From assembly GCA_019310865.1 (NCBI GenBank), contig JAFDDL010000130.1:1-13781 (forward strand): a DNA stretch of 13,781 nt, given 5' to 3'. This document shows positions 1-7,366 of the stretch, one piece after another. The DNA is from Deltaproteobacteria bacterium. GTDB lineage: Bacteria > Desulfobacterota > Desulfobacteria > Desulfobacterales > JAFDDL01. A model generated the notes under the pieces. It saw only the letters and a program-made list of their open reading frames with translations, did no database searches and had not been told where the DNA came from. Position 1 is the first letter of the stretch; every line of letters starts with the position of its first letter. The translations under genes and the position numbers were made by a program.

Positions 1-70
1 CCCACCTGGCGGCGTTACGAAAATACAGAATATCCTGATATTCTTTAATTTTCGTGCCTTGCCATGTGGG
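1..70. repeat. Long imperfect hairpin element (MITE/REP-like or terminator)
   Basis: Almost the whole stretch folds back on itself. CCCAC (1-5) pairs with GTGGG (66-70), TGGC (7-10) with GCCA (61-64), ACGAAAAT (17-24) with ATTTTCGT (48-55), and GAATATC (28-34) with GATATTC (37-43), leaving a two-base centre. The arms stay nearly in register, so this is one nested structure and not chance repeats. No T-run follows, which argues against a simple intrinsic terminator. It may be a dispersed miniature element or REP-type repeat, or the 3' end of something beyond the left edge. The sequence shows the fold; its identity is inference. Confidence 0.6.
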
Positions 71-163
71 CGCCTCAACACCTAAAATTGTGAATTTATT
101 TCTGTGCGAACCCTAACAGTGGCCATTTATAGATGGGCACTAACTTGGGAGAAATGACACGAT

Positions 164-1246
164 ATGGAAAAGTACGCGGAGCAGACGGTTCAGGAATTTG
201 AGGGATGGAATGAATTTTATTCAAACACGGTCGGTGAGAAGCTGACGGCTTTCAGCAAAGAAGGCCGAATTTATGATGTGATTTATGCACAGCAATTTGA
301 CCGAAAGGTGCTCGACGACCTTTGCGACCTGTCGGAGATGATCCGCCATTTGGCGAAAACAAAAGGCGGACAGAAAAAGCTTCGAAACCTGCTTCCGCAT
401 AAACGCGCCATGCTGTATTTTGTACAGCCGTCTACCCGTACCTTTCTTTCCTTTCTGAACGCCTGCCAGATTTTAGGGCTCACCGTGTCTGAAATACGGG
501 GCACTTCAACAAGCTCCGAGGTAAAGGGGGAATCTCCCGAAGACACGATCCAGACCTTTGCCAGTTATGTCGATCTGATTATCTCCAGGCATCATGAGGC
601 CGGATTTGCAGAAAAGACCGCCTGGGTATTGAACCAGACCGAACGACCGGTGCCGGTATTAAACGGCGGATCAGGCCCGGACCAGCACCCCACCCAAGCC
701 TTGCTGGACATTTATACCCTGGAGCGCGAGTTCAGAAGCATCGGCGGTCTGGACGGGAAAAAGATCGCCATGGTGGGAGACTTGAAACGGGGTCGAACGG
801 TTCGCTCCTTGAGCTACCTGATGAAAAATTACAAGGATGTCGAGCTGGTTTTTGTATCACCCGAGGTCTTTCGAATGAAAGAGGACATCAAGTCGTTTCT
901 GGATCGCAGCCAAATTCCCTATCGGGAGACGGACGATTTCGAAAGCGTCATGCCGGAAGTGGATGCCATTTACATGACGCGAATTCAAAACGAGTATGCG
1001 GAAGACCCCCATGGCGGCGCGGAATCCTATCCGGATTTTCACCTAAAAAATAGCCATCTTCCCCTGCTTCAACCCCATTGCGCCATTATGCATCCACTAC
1101 CGAGGCGCTATGAAATTGATGTGCGCATCGATATGGACCCGCGAGCCGCGTACTGGCGCCAGGAGCGCTGCGGCATGTGGCTTCGGGCAGCGCTGATTGC
1201 CTACATCTTCAGGGTGGACCGGGAAATACGGAGTGAATTTTCGTAA
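164..1246 (+). CDS. pyrB: Aspartate carbamoyltransferase-like protein with N-terminal extension
   Basis: A 360-residue protein of the aspartate/ornithine carbamoyltransferase family, which joins carbamoyl phosphate to an amino group. Carbamoyl-phosphate residues are present: S90-T-R-T93, K121 in VKGE (E. coli Lys84), R142-H, and HPTQ at 175-178. Amino-acid-site residues are the ATCase type: R211 in GRTVRSL, TRIQ at 272-275 and HPLPRR at 300-305. Ornithine enzymes would show HCLP and an SMG motif, so aspartate or a close analogue is the likely substrate. About 40 extra N-terminal residues precede the point where E. coli PyrB (about 310 residues) begins, and the usual STRTR is STRTF. The start is ATG 164 with GGGAGA 11 bases upstream. 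No pyrI or other pyrimidine gene is adjacent; an XRE-cupin gene and an acyl-CoA dehydrogenase follow. It may be a housekeeping PyrB or a paralogue with a special role. Confidence 0.85.
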   Translation: MEKYAEQTVQEFEGWNEFYSNTVGEKLTAFSKEGRIYDVIYAQQFDRKVLDDLCDLSEMIRHLAKTKGGQKKLRNLLPHKRAMLYFVQPSTRTFLSFLNACQILGLTVSEIRGTSTSSEVKGESPEDTIQTFASYVDLIISRHHEAGFAEKTAWVLNQTERPVPVLNGGSGPDQHPTQALLDIYTLEREFRSIGGLDGKKIAMVGDLKRGRTVRSLSYLMKNYKDVELVFVSPEVFRMKEDIKSFLDRSQIPYRETDDFESVMPEVDAIYMTRIQNEYAEDPHGGAESYPDFHLKNSHLPLLQPHCAIMHPLPRRYEIDVRIDMDPRAAYWRQERCGMWLRAALIAYIFRVDREIRSEFS

Positions 1247-1254
1247 AGCCATTC

Positions 1255-1278
1255 AAGGGAGTCAAAAATTTTTCCCTT
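1255..1278. other. Small inverted repeat after the carbamoyltransferase gene
   Basis: AAGGGA (1255-1260) and TCCCTT (1273-1278) can pair around an A/T-rich loop that contains AAAAATTTTT. The repeat starts nine bases after the stop codon. It could be a weak attenuator or terminator between the carbamoyltransferase and the XRE-cupin gene, but the stem is short and only TTTA follows. The function is uncertain. Confidence 0.25.
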
Positions 1279-1321
1279 TAATGTTCAATCATAATAATTG
1301 ATAGGAATGGTCGAAAGCCTT

Positions 1322-2017
1322 ATGAAAGAAAAAATCGGGAAGGGCACGAATGACGGTTATGGCGATTTTTTAGACGATGTCACTCAGGTTGCCCGGAGGC
1401 GTGAAGAAGAGGCCGTTGAGGAGGGTCTCGACCAGGCAAAAGCCGGAAAAGGGCTCTCTGCCGACATGGGGATGCGGGTCAAAAAGGCGCGGGAAAGCCG
1501 CGGCCTAAGCATTTTTGATATTTACCTAAGAACGGATATTGACGTCGATCTACTGTCTCAAATCGAAGAGGGAGCGGTTGTCCCGCCCCTGGGGACGGTT
1601 ATCAAAATTGCCAAGGCCCTTGATCTGAAAATGGGATATTTCATCTCCGGTGAAGAGGGAGAGGCCTACACGATCGTTCGCCGGGATGATCGAGAAGTGG
1701 CCTCCCGATATGATTCAAGCAAGGAAAAACATTACGGCTATGAATATGAGCCCCTTGCGCCCCATAAAATGGATAGATACATGGAACCGTTTATGGTCAC
1801 CCTTGAACCTTCTGAAACGGAGGAAGAGAGATCGACCCATGACGGTCAAGAATTTATTTTTGTGCTTCATGGGGAGATGGAGGTGCGTCTTGGAGAGGAA
1901 ATTCACATTCTCGAGATAGGTGACAGCATCTACTACGACTCCGGCGTACCACACCTAGTAAAATGCCATGGCAAAGAAACCACTAAAATTCTTGCTGTCC
2001 TCTATGCCGGGAAATAA
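1322..2017 (+). CDS. XRE-family transcriptional regulator with C-terminal cupin domain
   Basis: A 231-residue cytoplasmic regulator. A charged N-terminal segment (1-48) is followed by an XRE-type helix-turn-helix (about 51-110, with MRVKKARESRGLS and the LSQIEEGAVVPPLGT turn). A single cupin_2 domain follows (about 155-228, with STHDGQEFIFVLHGEMEV and GDSIYYDSGVPH). In this family the cupin is thought to sense a small ligand while the HTH binds DNA. ATG 1322 is chosen because AGGA lies 15 bases upstream and GAAAG 5 bases upstream; an in-frame ATG at 1307 and a TTG at 1298 have no usable Shine-Dalgarno. The gap to the acyl-CoA dehydrogenase is 74 bp with no terminator, so it may be transcribed with that gene and regulate the acyl-CoA block. 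The ligand and target are unknown. Confidence 0.85.
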   Translation: MKEKIGKGTNDGYGDFLDDVTQVARRREEEAVEEGLDQAKAGKGLSADMGMRVKKARESRGLSIFDIYLRTDIDVDLLSQIEEGAVVPPLGTVIKIAKALDLKMGYFISGEEGEAYTIVRRDDREVASRYDSSKEKHYGYEYEPLAPHKMDRYMEPFMVTLEPSETEEERSTHDGQEFIFVLHGEMEVRLGEEIHILEIGDSIYYDSGVPHLVKCHGKETTKILAVLYAGK

Positions 2018-2091
2018 TAATGCCCTTCTTCGGTGCACACTTTTTCATTTCCGATAACCCCTGACAAGTAAACCGAGGGAAAATCAACAAA

Positions 2092-3246
2092 ATGACATTA
2101 TGTTATCAGATGGATGAAAAGTATGAAATGATACGTTTGGCCGTCAGGGAGTTTGCGGAAAGCGAAGTCAAACCCGTGGCCGGGGAACTGGATGAAAAAG
2201 AGGCGTTCTCCGTATCATTGACCCAACAGATGGGTGATGTCGGTTTGTTCGGTATGGTTGTTCCTGAAGCGTATGGGGGCCAGGGCCTGGACTATATTTC
2301 CTATATAATAGCCATGGAGGAGATTGCCCGGGTGGATGGTTCACAGGCAGCCACCCTCTCTGCAGGTAATTCTCTGGGCATCAACCCCATTGATGCATTT
2401 GGCTCAGAAGCCCAACGGAGAAAATATCTTCCCGATCTCTGCCGGGGAAAAACGCTTATGGGATTCGGTCTGACCGAACCGAATGCAGGTTCCGATGCCG
2501 GCGCGACCAATACGACCGCGGTCAAAGAAGGAGATTCGTGGGTCATTAACGGCAGAAAGACATTGACCACGAATGCCGACACACCCATGACCAAAGGGTC
2601 CATCGTTCAGACAGTGACCGGCGTTAGGCCAAACGGAAGACCCGATTATACCTGTTTTATCGTGGAAAATGGTACGCCCGGTTTCACCTTGAACACACTG
2701 AAACGAAAACTCATGTGGCGGGGGTCAAATACGGCGGAGCTCTTTTTAAACAATTGCCGGGTGTCGAGTGATGCCATGCTTGGGAATCCAGGGGATGGGT
2801 TCAAGCAGATGCTTGCGACCCTCGATGGCGGGCGCCTTTCCATTGGGGCCATGGGTCTGGGTTGTGCCCAGGGGGCTTACGAGGCTGCCCTGCGTTATGC
2901 CAAGGCGCGTATCCAATTCGGACGTCCCATTTGCAAGCAACAAGCCATTGCTTTCAAGCTGGCGGATATGGAAGTGAAGATCGAACTGGCAAGAAACCTT
3001 TTGTACAAGGCCTGCTGGTTGGCCGAAAATAAGCGCCCTTTCGGCAAAGAGGCCGCCATGAGCAAACTTTATTGCAGTGAAATCGCCAAGGAGGTAGCCG
3101 ATGAAGCCGTTCAGGTCCATGGGGGATACGGTTTGTTTAAAGATTACGATGTGGAGCGCTTTTATCGGGATCAACGCCTTCTGCAAATCGGTGAAGGGAC
3201 ATCCGAGATACTTCGGATCGTGATTTCGCGGGCAATCGGCTGTTAG
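2092..3246 (+). CDS. Acyl-CoA dehydrogenase
   Basis: A 384-residue FAD-dependent acyl-CoA dehydrogenase of normal family length; these enzymes introduce (or, when coupled to a bifurcating Etf, reduce) a C2-C3 double bond in a CoA thioester. The N-terminal helical domain covers about 8-120. The FAD-binding signature FGLTEPNAGSDA is at 125-136, and KLMWRGSNTAEL (about 206-217) lies in the beta domain. The C-terminal signature VHGGYGLFKDYDVERFYRD is followed by IGEGTSEILR. Glu368 sits where medium- and short-chain enzymes have their catalytic base (the YEGT motif). The start at ATG 2092 has GAGGGA 11 bases upstream. EtfB begins 36 bp after the stop, so the physical electron partner is almost certainly the downstream EtfBA. 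The acyl substrate cannot be read from sequence; short-chain, aryl-acrylyl or dicarboxylic CoA esters are all possible. Confidence 0.95.
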   Translation: MTLCYQMDEKYEMIRLAVREFAESEVKPVAGELDEKEAFSVSLTQQMGDVGLFGMVVPEAYGGQGLDYISYIIAMEEIARVDGSQAATLSAGNSLGINPIDAFGSEAQRRKYLPDLCRGKTLMGFGLTEPNAGSDAGATNTTAVKEGDSWVINGRKTLTTNADTPMTKGSIVQTVTGVRPNGRPDYTCFIVENGTPGFTLNTLKRKLMWRGSNTAELFLNNCRVSSDAMLGNPGDGFKQMLATLDGGRLSIGAMGLGCAQGAYEAALRYAKARIQFGRPICKQQAIAFKLADMEVKIELARNLLYKACWLAENKRPFGKEAAMSKLYCSEIAKEVADEAVQVHGGYGLFKDYDVERFYRDQRLLQIGEGTSEILRIVISRAIGC

Positions 3247-3282
3247 GGTGGTTGAAAAAAAGCGTTCATTCGAGGTATTTAA

Positions 3283-4071
3283 ATGAAAATAATTGTAACC
3301 GTAAAACAAGTCCCCAAAACACATGAAGTGAAAATCGATCCGAAAACCGGTACGCTTATTCGCGACGGTGTCCCCAGTATTATCAATCCGGACGATAAAA
3401 ATGCCATCGAAGAAGCGCTCAGGATAAAAGAAAACAATGATGATGTGGAGGTCACGGTTTTATCCATGGGCCCCCCTCAGGCAGAAAACGCCCTGCGAGA
3501 AGCGCTTGCCATGGGTGCGGACAGGGCCTTTCTTGTGAGCGATAGGGCTTTTGCCGGGGCGGATACCCTGGCAACAAGCTACATGCTATCTATGGCGATA
3601 AAAAAAATAAAAGAATACGACCTGATCCTCTGTGGAAGACAGGCCATAGATGGGGAAACCGGACAGGTTGGTCCACAACTCGCCGAAGAATTGGATCTTC
3701 CACAGGCCGTCTATGCCGAGGAGATCAACATTCAGGGGAACCTGGTAACCGTGAAGAGTAATTTCGACAGCGTCACCCGGGTGATCGAAATGAAAATGCC
3801 GGCATTGATTACGGTCTCAAACCGGATCAATAAACCTCGGTTTAAGACGACGAACGCGGTCCTGAGAGCCTTTCGAGACAAGGCGGTCGTTACCTGGACA
3901 AAGGAAGATTTGAAGCCAAATCCGATGCGGATCGGTATCAACGGCTCACCTACCTGGGTTAAGAAAACATTCATGCCGCGTCACAGCCGTGAGGGGCTTG
4001 TGATCGACAAGCAAGCGACGGAGAGTGCGGAGGATATCCTGAATTTCATTTTGGAGAAGGCCCTCCTATAG
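3283..4071 (+). CDS. etfB: Electron transfer flavoprotein subunit beta
   Basis: A 262-residue EtfB/FixA subunit that binds nucleotide or flavin and pairs with EtfA. Typical features are the start MKIIVTVKQVP, INPDDKNAIEEAL (about 34-46), the VLSMGPPQAENALREALAMG stretch (about 59-78), and GRQAIDGETGQVGP at 118-131. That last motif, with Gly-Glu-Thr and Val-Gly-Pro, resembles EtfB of clostridial bifurcating Etfs as I recall them, and differs from the mitochondrial form (GKQAIDDDCNQTG). It is preceded by the acyl-CoA dehydrogenase (36 bp gap) and followed by EtfA (53 bp gap), so the three genes probably form one operon and one complex. ATG 3283 is preceded by GAGG at 3271-3274. Identity is firm; bifurcation is inferred. 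Confidence 0.97.
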   Translation: MKIIVTVKQVPKTHEVKIDPKTGTLIRDGVPSIINPDDKNAIEEALRIKENNDDVEVTVLSMGPPQAENALREALAMGADRAFLVSDRAFAGADTLATSYMLSMAIKKIKEYDLILCGRQAIDGETGQVGPQLAEELDLPQAVYAEEINIQGNLVTVKSNFDSVTRVIEMKMPALITVSNRINKPRFKTTNAVLRAFRDKAVVTWTKEDLKPNPMRIGINGSPTWVKKTFMPRHSREGLVIDKQATESAEDILNFILEKALL

Positions 4072-4124
4072 ATGACGGTGAGCGGTTTTTACCAGCCGAA
4101 TAGACTATTTGAAAAGGATTGGTT

Positions 4125-5348
4125 ATGTCTGTTGTTGTTTATGAAGAAACGTGCGAAGGGTGTGAACTCTGCGTCTCGGCGTGCCCCTATGCCGTAATAA
4201 GCATTCAGGAAAAGAAAGCGGTCTTGAGCACCGGATGTACCAATTGCGGGGCGTGTATCGATTCGTGCGAGTTTGAAGCCATCACCTTCGAAGATTCTCA
4301 GGAGAGGATCCGTATGGATGTCGACCAATTCAAGGGGATCTATGTTTTCATCGAGCATGACAATCAGACCGCTTCAAAGGTTTCGCTGGAACTGCTGGGA
4401 AAGGCACAGGGGCTGGTTAGAGAGTTTTCGCGGCAGGGTAAAAACCAGCTCGTAACAGCGATACTGATCGGCTATGAACTGGGCAATATTGCTGATGAAT
4501 TGATCTATTACGGTGCAGACCATGTGATCATCGTGAAGGATGAACCCTTCAGGATCTATCGAACGGACATTTACACCAAGGCAATCGTTCAAATTGTCGG
4601 GGAGAAAAAACCTGAAATTCTTCTAATCGGCGCAACTCCGCAAGGGCGGGATCTTGCCCCGCGTGTGGCCAATCGGCTGCGAACCGGCTTGACCGCGGAT
4701 TGTACGGCCCTTGAAATATGCACAGATGAGGGTATTTTGCTGCAAACCCTGCCGGCCTTTGGCGGCAATATCATGGCCACCATTGTTTGCCCTGATAACC
4801 GCCCGCAAATGGCTACGGTACGTCCGGGTGTGATGAAGAAATATCCCCGCGATCCGGAAAAAACCGGCACCAAAGAAATGATGACCATTGATCTGAATGA
4901 AAAGGATTTTATCATTCGCATTCTGGACATCATTGCATCAACCAAGAAGCATGTAAAACTGGAAGATGCCAAGATCATTGTAGCCGGAGGTCATGGGGTG
5001 AACAATCAGCAGGGGTTTAAAATCCTGGAAACGCTGTCAACCGAACTGGGGGCCCAAGTAGGGGCCTCACGAGCTGCTGTAGACGCAGGCTGGATTGGGC
5101 AGGATCATCAGATCGGCCAGACCGGAAAAACGGTCCAGCCGGATTTATATATCGCCTGCGGCATTTCAGGATTCATTCAGCATCTGGCCGGGATGTCGCA
5201 ATCCAAATACGTCATTTCCATAAATACCGACAAGCAAGCCCCCATTGTCGCTGCCTCCGATGTGACCTTTATAGGCGACCTGTTTCAAGTCGTTCCCATG
5301 CTCACAGATAAGATACGAGAATATAAAGAGGCAAATCCAAGTCCGTGA
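4125..5348 (+). CDS. etfA: Electron transfer flavoprotein subunit alpha with N-terminal 2x[4Fe-4S] ferredoxin domain
   Basis: A 407-residue EtfA/FixB subunit with an added bacterial ferredoxin domain. Cys10, 13, 16 and 20 (CEGCELCVSACP) and Cys38, 41, 44 and 48 (CTNCGACIDSC) form two [4Fe-4S] sites. The ETF N-domain covers about 68-235. The FAD-binding C-domain covers about 285-395, with SRAAVDAGWIG (315-325), IGQTGKTV (330-337) and the ISGFIQHLAGM signature near 347-357. The usual GGRG is GGHG here (298-301). The start is ATG 4125 with AAGGA six bases upstream, not the in-frame TTG two codons earlier. The gene order acyl-CoA dehydrogenase, EtfB, Fd-EtfA matches Acetobacterium woodii CarCDE, where the EtfA subunit CarE also has an added iron-sulfur domain. 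The clusters probably pass electrons between the Etf flavins and ferredoxin or another carrier. Confidence 0.95.
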   Translation: MSVVVYEETCEGCELCVSACPYAVISIQEKKAVLSTGCTNCGACIDSCEFEAITFEDSQERIRMDVDQFKGIYVFIEHDNQTASKVSLELLGKAQGLVREFSRQGKNQLVTAILIGYELGNIADELIYYGADHVIIVKDEPFRIYRTDIYTKAIVQIVGEKKPEILLIGATPQGRDLAPRVANRLRTGLTADCTALEICTDEGILLQTLPAFGGNIMATIVCPDNRPQMATVRPGVMKKYPRDPEKTGTKEMMTIDLNEKDFIIRILDIIASTKKHVKLEDAKIIVAGGHGVNNQQGFKILETLSTELGAQVGASRAAVDAGWIGQDHQIGQTGKTVQPDLYIACGISGFIQHLAGMSQSKYVISINTDKQAPIVAASDVTFIGDLFQVVPMLTDKIREYKEANPSP

Positions 5349-5383
5349 AGCAGGCCAAATCCGAAGGCCACCACACCCTACTG

Positions 5384-5425
5384 GTTTGTCAATTGCCATT
5401 TGTCGTTTGTCATTTGCTGTTTGGC
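5384..5425. repeat. Degenerate heptamer tandem repeat (consensus RTTTGTC)
   Basis: Six consecutive 7-base units run without gaps: GTTTGTC, AATTGCC, ATTTGTC, GTTTGTC, ATTTGCT, GTTTGGC. The array sits 35 bp after the etfA stop in a stretch without a gene. It is short and imperfect, and may be a decayed simple-sequence repeat. No clear intrinsic terminator was found between etfA and the TetR promoter. Confidence 0.55.
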
Positions 5426-5481
5426 TATTGAACCAATCTTCATTTTCATGGCCTATCCTTGATTATTTTTTAAATTAAGAG

Positions 5482-5510
5482 TTGACACTAATATTTTAGT
5501 GGGCTATATT
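5482..5510 (+). promoter_or_regulatory. Sigma-70 promoter of the TetR gene with palindromic operator in the spacer
   Basis: A -35 TTGACA (5482-5487), a 17-bp spacer and a -10 TATATT (5505-5510) form a near-consensus promoter. Between them lies CACTAATATTTTAGTG (5486-5501), an inverted repeat with perfect 6-bp arms and a 4-bp centre. An operator placed between -35 and -10, upstream of a TetR gene, is the classic layout for autorepression. The promoter is about 68 bp from the chosen start codon. Confidence 0.75.
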
Positions 5511-5577
5511 AATTGCATGTGATGCCGATGGTGGTATCGGATTTTTTTATTACTAACGATTGCAGGGTCATTTGATT

Positions 5578-6189
5578 ATGGCGGGATTGCGGGAAAGAAA
5601 AAAGGAAAAACGCAAACACGACATCATTAAGATAGCTGAGCGGTTATTCCGGGAACAAGGCTTTCCGGAGACGGCCATGGAAACCATTGCTGAAAAAGTG
5701 GACGTATCGCCGGCAACGGTTTACAATTATTTTCCAACCAAAGCGGATCTGCTGTTTGAAATCCTGCGATCGCTGGATGAAAATATGATGCGATTTGTTG
5801 AGGCAGAGCTGAAAAAGCCGCTGAAAGATCCCGTTGAAGCGGTCTGCCGATTCCTGAATGTGTTTGTGACATCCGGCCTGGAGCACATCGGCAAAGATAC
5901 CTATCGGCATGTGATCGCCAATATGTTTGTCAAACAAGACCACAACTTTAATATTCGTGTTAAATCCCTAAATGCGCTGCTGATTGAGCAAATTGCAGCG
6001 ATTTTAGAACAATTCAAAGGGCGAGGTGTTATTTCAGTGGGTGCAAATACGCAACTGGCGGCCGATATATTGTGGAAACTTCACCGGGCGCTATTTTTTG
6101 AATACCTGCAAAGCGACGAGATGTCCTTTAAGCAATATAAATCGGCGAATCGCAAATATGTAAATGCCGTCATAAAGGGGCTTCTGTAA
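5578..6189 (+). CDS. TetR/AcrR-family transcriptional regulator
   Basis: A 203-residue one-component regulator. The N-terminal TetR_N domain is clear: helices at about 14-29 (IIKIAERLFREQGF), the METIAEKVDVSPATVYNYFPTK helix-turn-helix region at about 34-55 and the following LLFEIL. The C-terminal ligand and dimer domain (about 70-203) is all helical and not assignable to an effector. ATG 5578 is chosen because AGGG lies ten bases upstream and the HTH begins at the usual distance; an in-frame TTG at 5560 has weaker support. It probably represses its own promoter through the operator at 5486-5501. Its stop codon lies inside a second palindrome (6183-6200), and the amidinotransferase follows after 40 bp, so the two are likely co-transcribed. 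It could also act on the etf/acyl-CoA block upstream, but nothing in the sequence shows this. Confidence 0.92.
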   Translation: MAGLRERKKEKRKHDIIKIAERLFREQGFPETAMETIAEKVDVSPATVYNYFPTKADLLFEILRSLDENMMRFVEAELKKPLKDPVEAVCRFLNVFVTSGLEHIGKDTYRHVIANMFVKQDHNFNIRVKSLNALLIEQIAAILEQFKGRGVISVGANTQLAADILWKLHRALFFEYLQSDEMSFKQYKSANRKYVNAVIKGLL

Positions 6190-6200
6190 TTTATTACAGA
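6183..6200. promoter_or_regulatory. 18-bp palindrome between the TetR and amidinotransferase genes
   Basis: TCTGTAATTTATTACAGA has perfect 8-bp arms around TT. It spans the TetR stop codon and ends 29 bp before the amidinotransferase ATG. The short centre suits a protein-binding site better than an RNA hairpin. It differs in sequence from the 5486-5501 operator, so it may bind another regulator or be a divergent TetR site. Confidence 0.45.
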
Positions 6201-6229
6201 TAAAAAGAATAAAAGAAAGGAAACATAAA

Positions 6230-7366
6230 ATGACCGAAGAAAATGCAACAATCGTCAGTTCATGGAATGAATGGGATCCACTCAAGCACGTGATCGTCGG
6301 AAGAGCCGACGGCGGTATGGTGCAGGCGCCGGAGCCGGCTGTTTATCGCGACTTTCCGCAGTATGGATTTCCTTACGGCACTTATGGTCCGATGCCCGAG
6401 GAGATGGTGGAAAAGGCCGTTGCCCAGCTTGACAATTGGGCGAATATTTTGAAAAAACGCGGGATTCGCGTGGATCGCCCGGATGTCCTTGATTTTAGCC
6501 AGGCGGTTCAAACGCCTGACTGGAAGCAAGAGACCATGCTCGGTTGCATGCCCCCGCGGGATGTACTGCTAACGGTTGGAAATGAAATCCTCGAAGCCAC
6601 CATGTCCGTGCGAAGCCGTTTTTATGAATATCTTTGCTACCGGCCTTTGCTTGAGAAATACTATGCGGAAGATCCGAACTTCCGCTGGGAAACAGCCCCA
6701 AAGCCGCGACTGACCGAACGCACCTATAAAAAAGACTGGCACGAGAAATGGAGCGCGCTCAGTGAAGAAGAGCAGTGGAAAAGAGCCGAAGCCGGCGATT
6801 GGATTCTCACGGAGGTTGAGCCCCTGTTTGATGCCGCCGATGTCGTTCGGTTTGGCAAGGATCTCTTTGTCCAGTATTCGATGGTGACAAACGATGCGGG
6901 TATTCGGTGGCTGCGCCAACATTATCCGGATCACCGGGTACACAAGCTACTATACCGGGAATTGCAGCCTTGGCATATGGACTCGACGTTGGTGCCGATC
7001 AGACCGGGATTGGTGGTGGCCAACCCGGTGCGAGACGCATTGACGCCTCAGGTCCTTGAGCTGCTGGAAAAGAACGACTGGGAAGTTCTCTACGCGCCAA
7101 AATCGGTACTGAAAGAAAAGCGTCCCATGTGCTATTGCAGCGTCTGGCTGAACATGAATTTTCTGGTGCTTGATCCCAATACCGTGGCGGTCGAGGCCAG
7201 CGAAACCCCGATGATGGAGGCCCTGGATAAAAAAGGCATTGAAGTCATTCCGGTGCCGTTTTATGATGTGGTTATGTTCGGCGGCTGCCTGCACTGCTCC
7301 ACAGCGGATGTATATCGCGAGGGCGGTTGCGAGGACTATTTCCCGAATCAAATCGAAGGCTTCTAA
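6230..7366 (+). CDS. Glycine amidinotransferase (AGAT/StrB1-like) family protein
   Basis: A 378-residue amidinotransferase of the guanidino-group modifying superfamily, which moves the amidino group of arginine to an amine (for example glycine, or an inosamine phosphate in StrB1), releasing ornithine. Family landmarks are SWNEWDPLKHVIVGRA near the start (11-26), EPLFDAADVVRFGKDLF (197-213, carrying the catalytic acid), HMDSTL with His249, and GGCLHCSTADV with the likely nucleophile Cys356. These align with the Asp/His/Cys triad of human AGAT, so it should be active. ATG 6230 has an AGAAAGGAAA Shine-Dalgarno region upstream. It sits 40 bp after the TetR gene, so probably the same operon. Directly behind its stop lies a ureohydrolase remnant in the same frame, which suggests a former guanidino-compound pathway. 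The acceptor amine cannot be deduced. Confidence 0.93.
   Translation: MTEENATIVSSWNEWDPLKHVIVGRADGGMVQAPEPAVYRDFPQYGFPYGTYGPMPEEMVEKAVAQLDNWANILKKRGIRVDRPDVLDFSQAVQTPDWKQETMLGCMPPRDVLLTVGNEILEATMSVRSRFYEYLCYRPLLEKYYAEDPNFRWETAPKPRLTERTYKKDWHEKWSALSEEEQWKRAEAGDWILTEVEPLFDAADVVRFGKDLFVQYSMVTNDAGIRWLRQHYPDHRVHKLLYRELQPWHMDSTLVPIRPGLVVANPVRDALTPQVLELLEKNDWEVLYAPKSVLKEKRPMCYCSVWLNMNFLVLDPNTVAVEASETPMMEALDKKGIEVIPVPFYDVVMFGGCLHCSTADVYREGGCEDYFPNQIEGF

Noticed and set aside
1..80. Left-edge hairpin as an integron attC site
   Set aside because: The RYYYAAC and GTTRRRY core sites are not both present at the ends and no integrase or cassette array is seen.
2746..3324. 192-codon open frame on the minus strand
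   Set aside because: It is the antisense shadow of the acyl-CoA dehydrogenase gene and has no family features or ribosome site.
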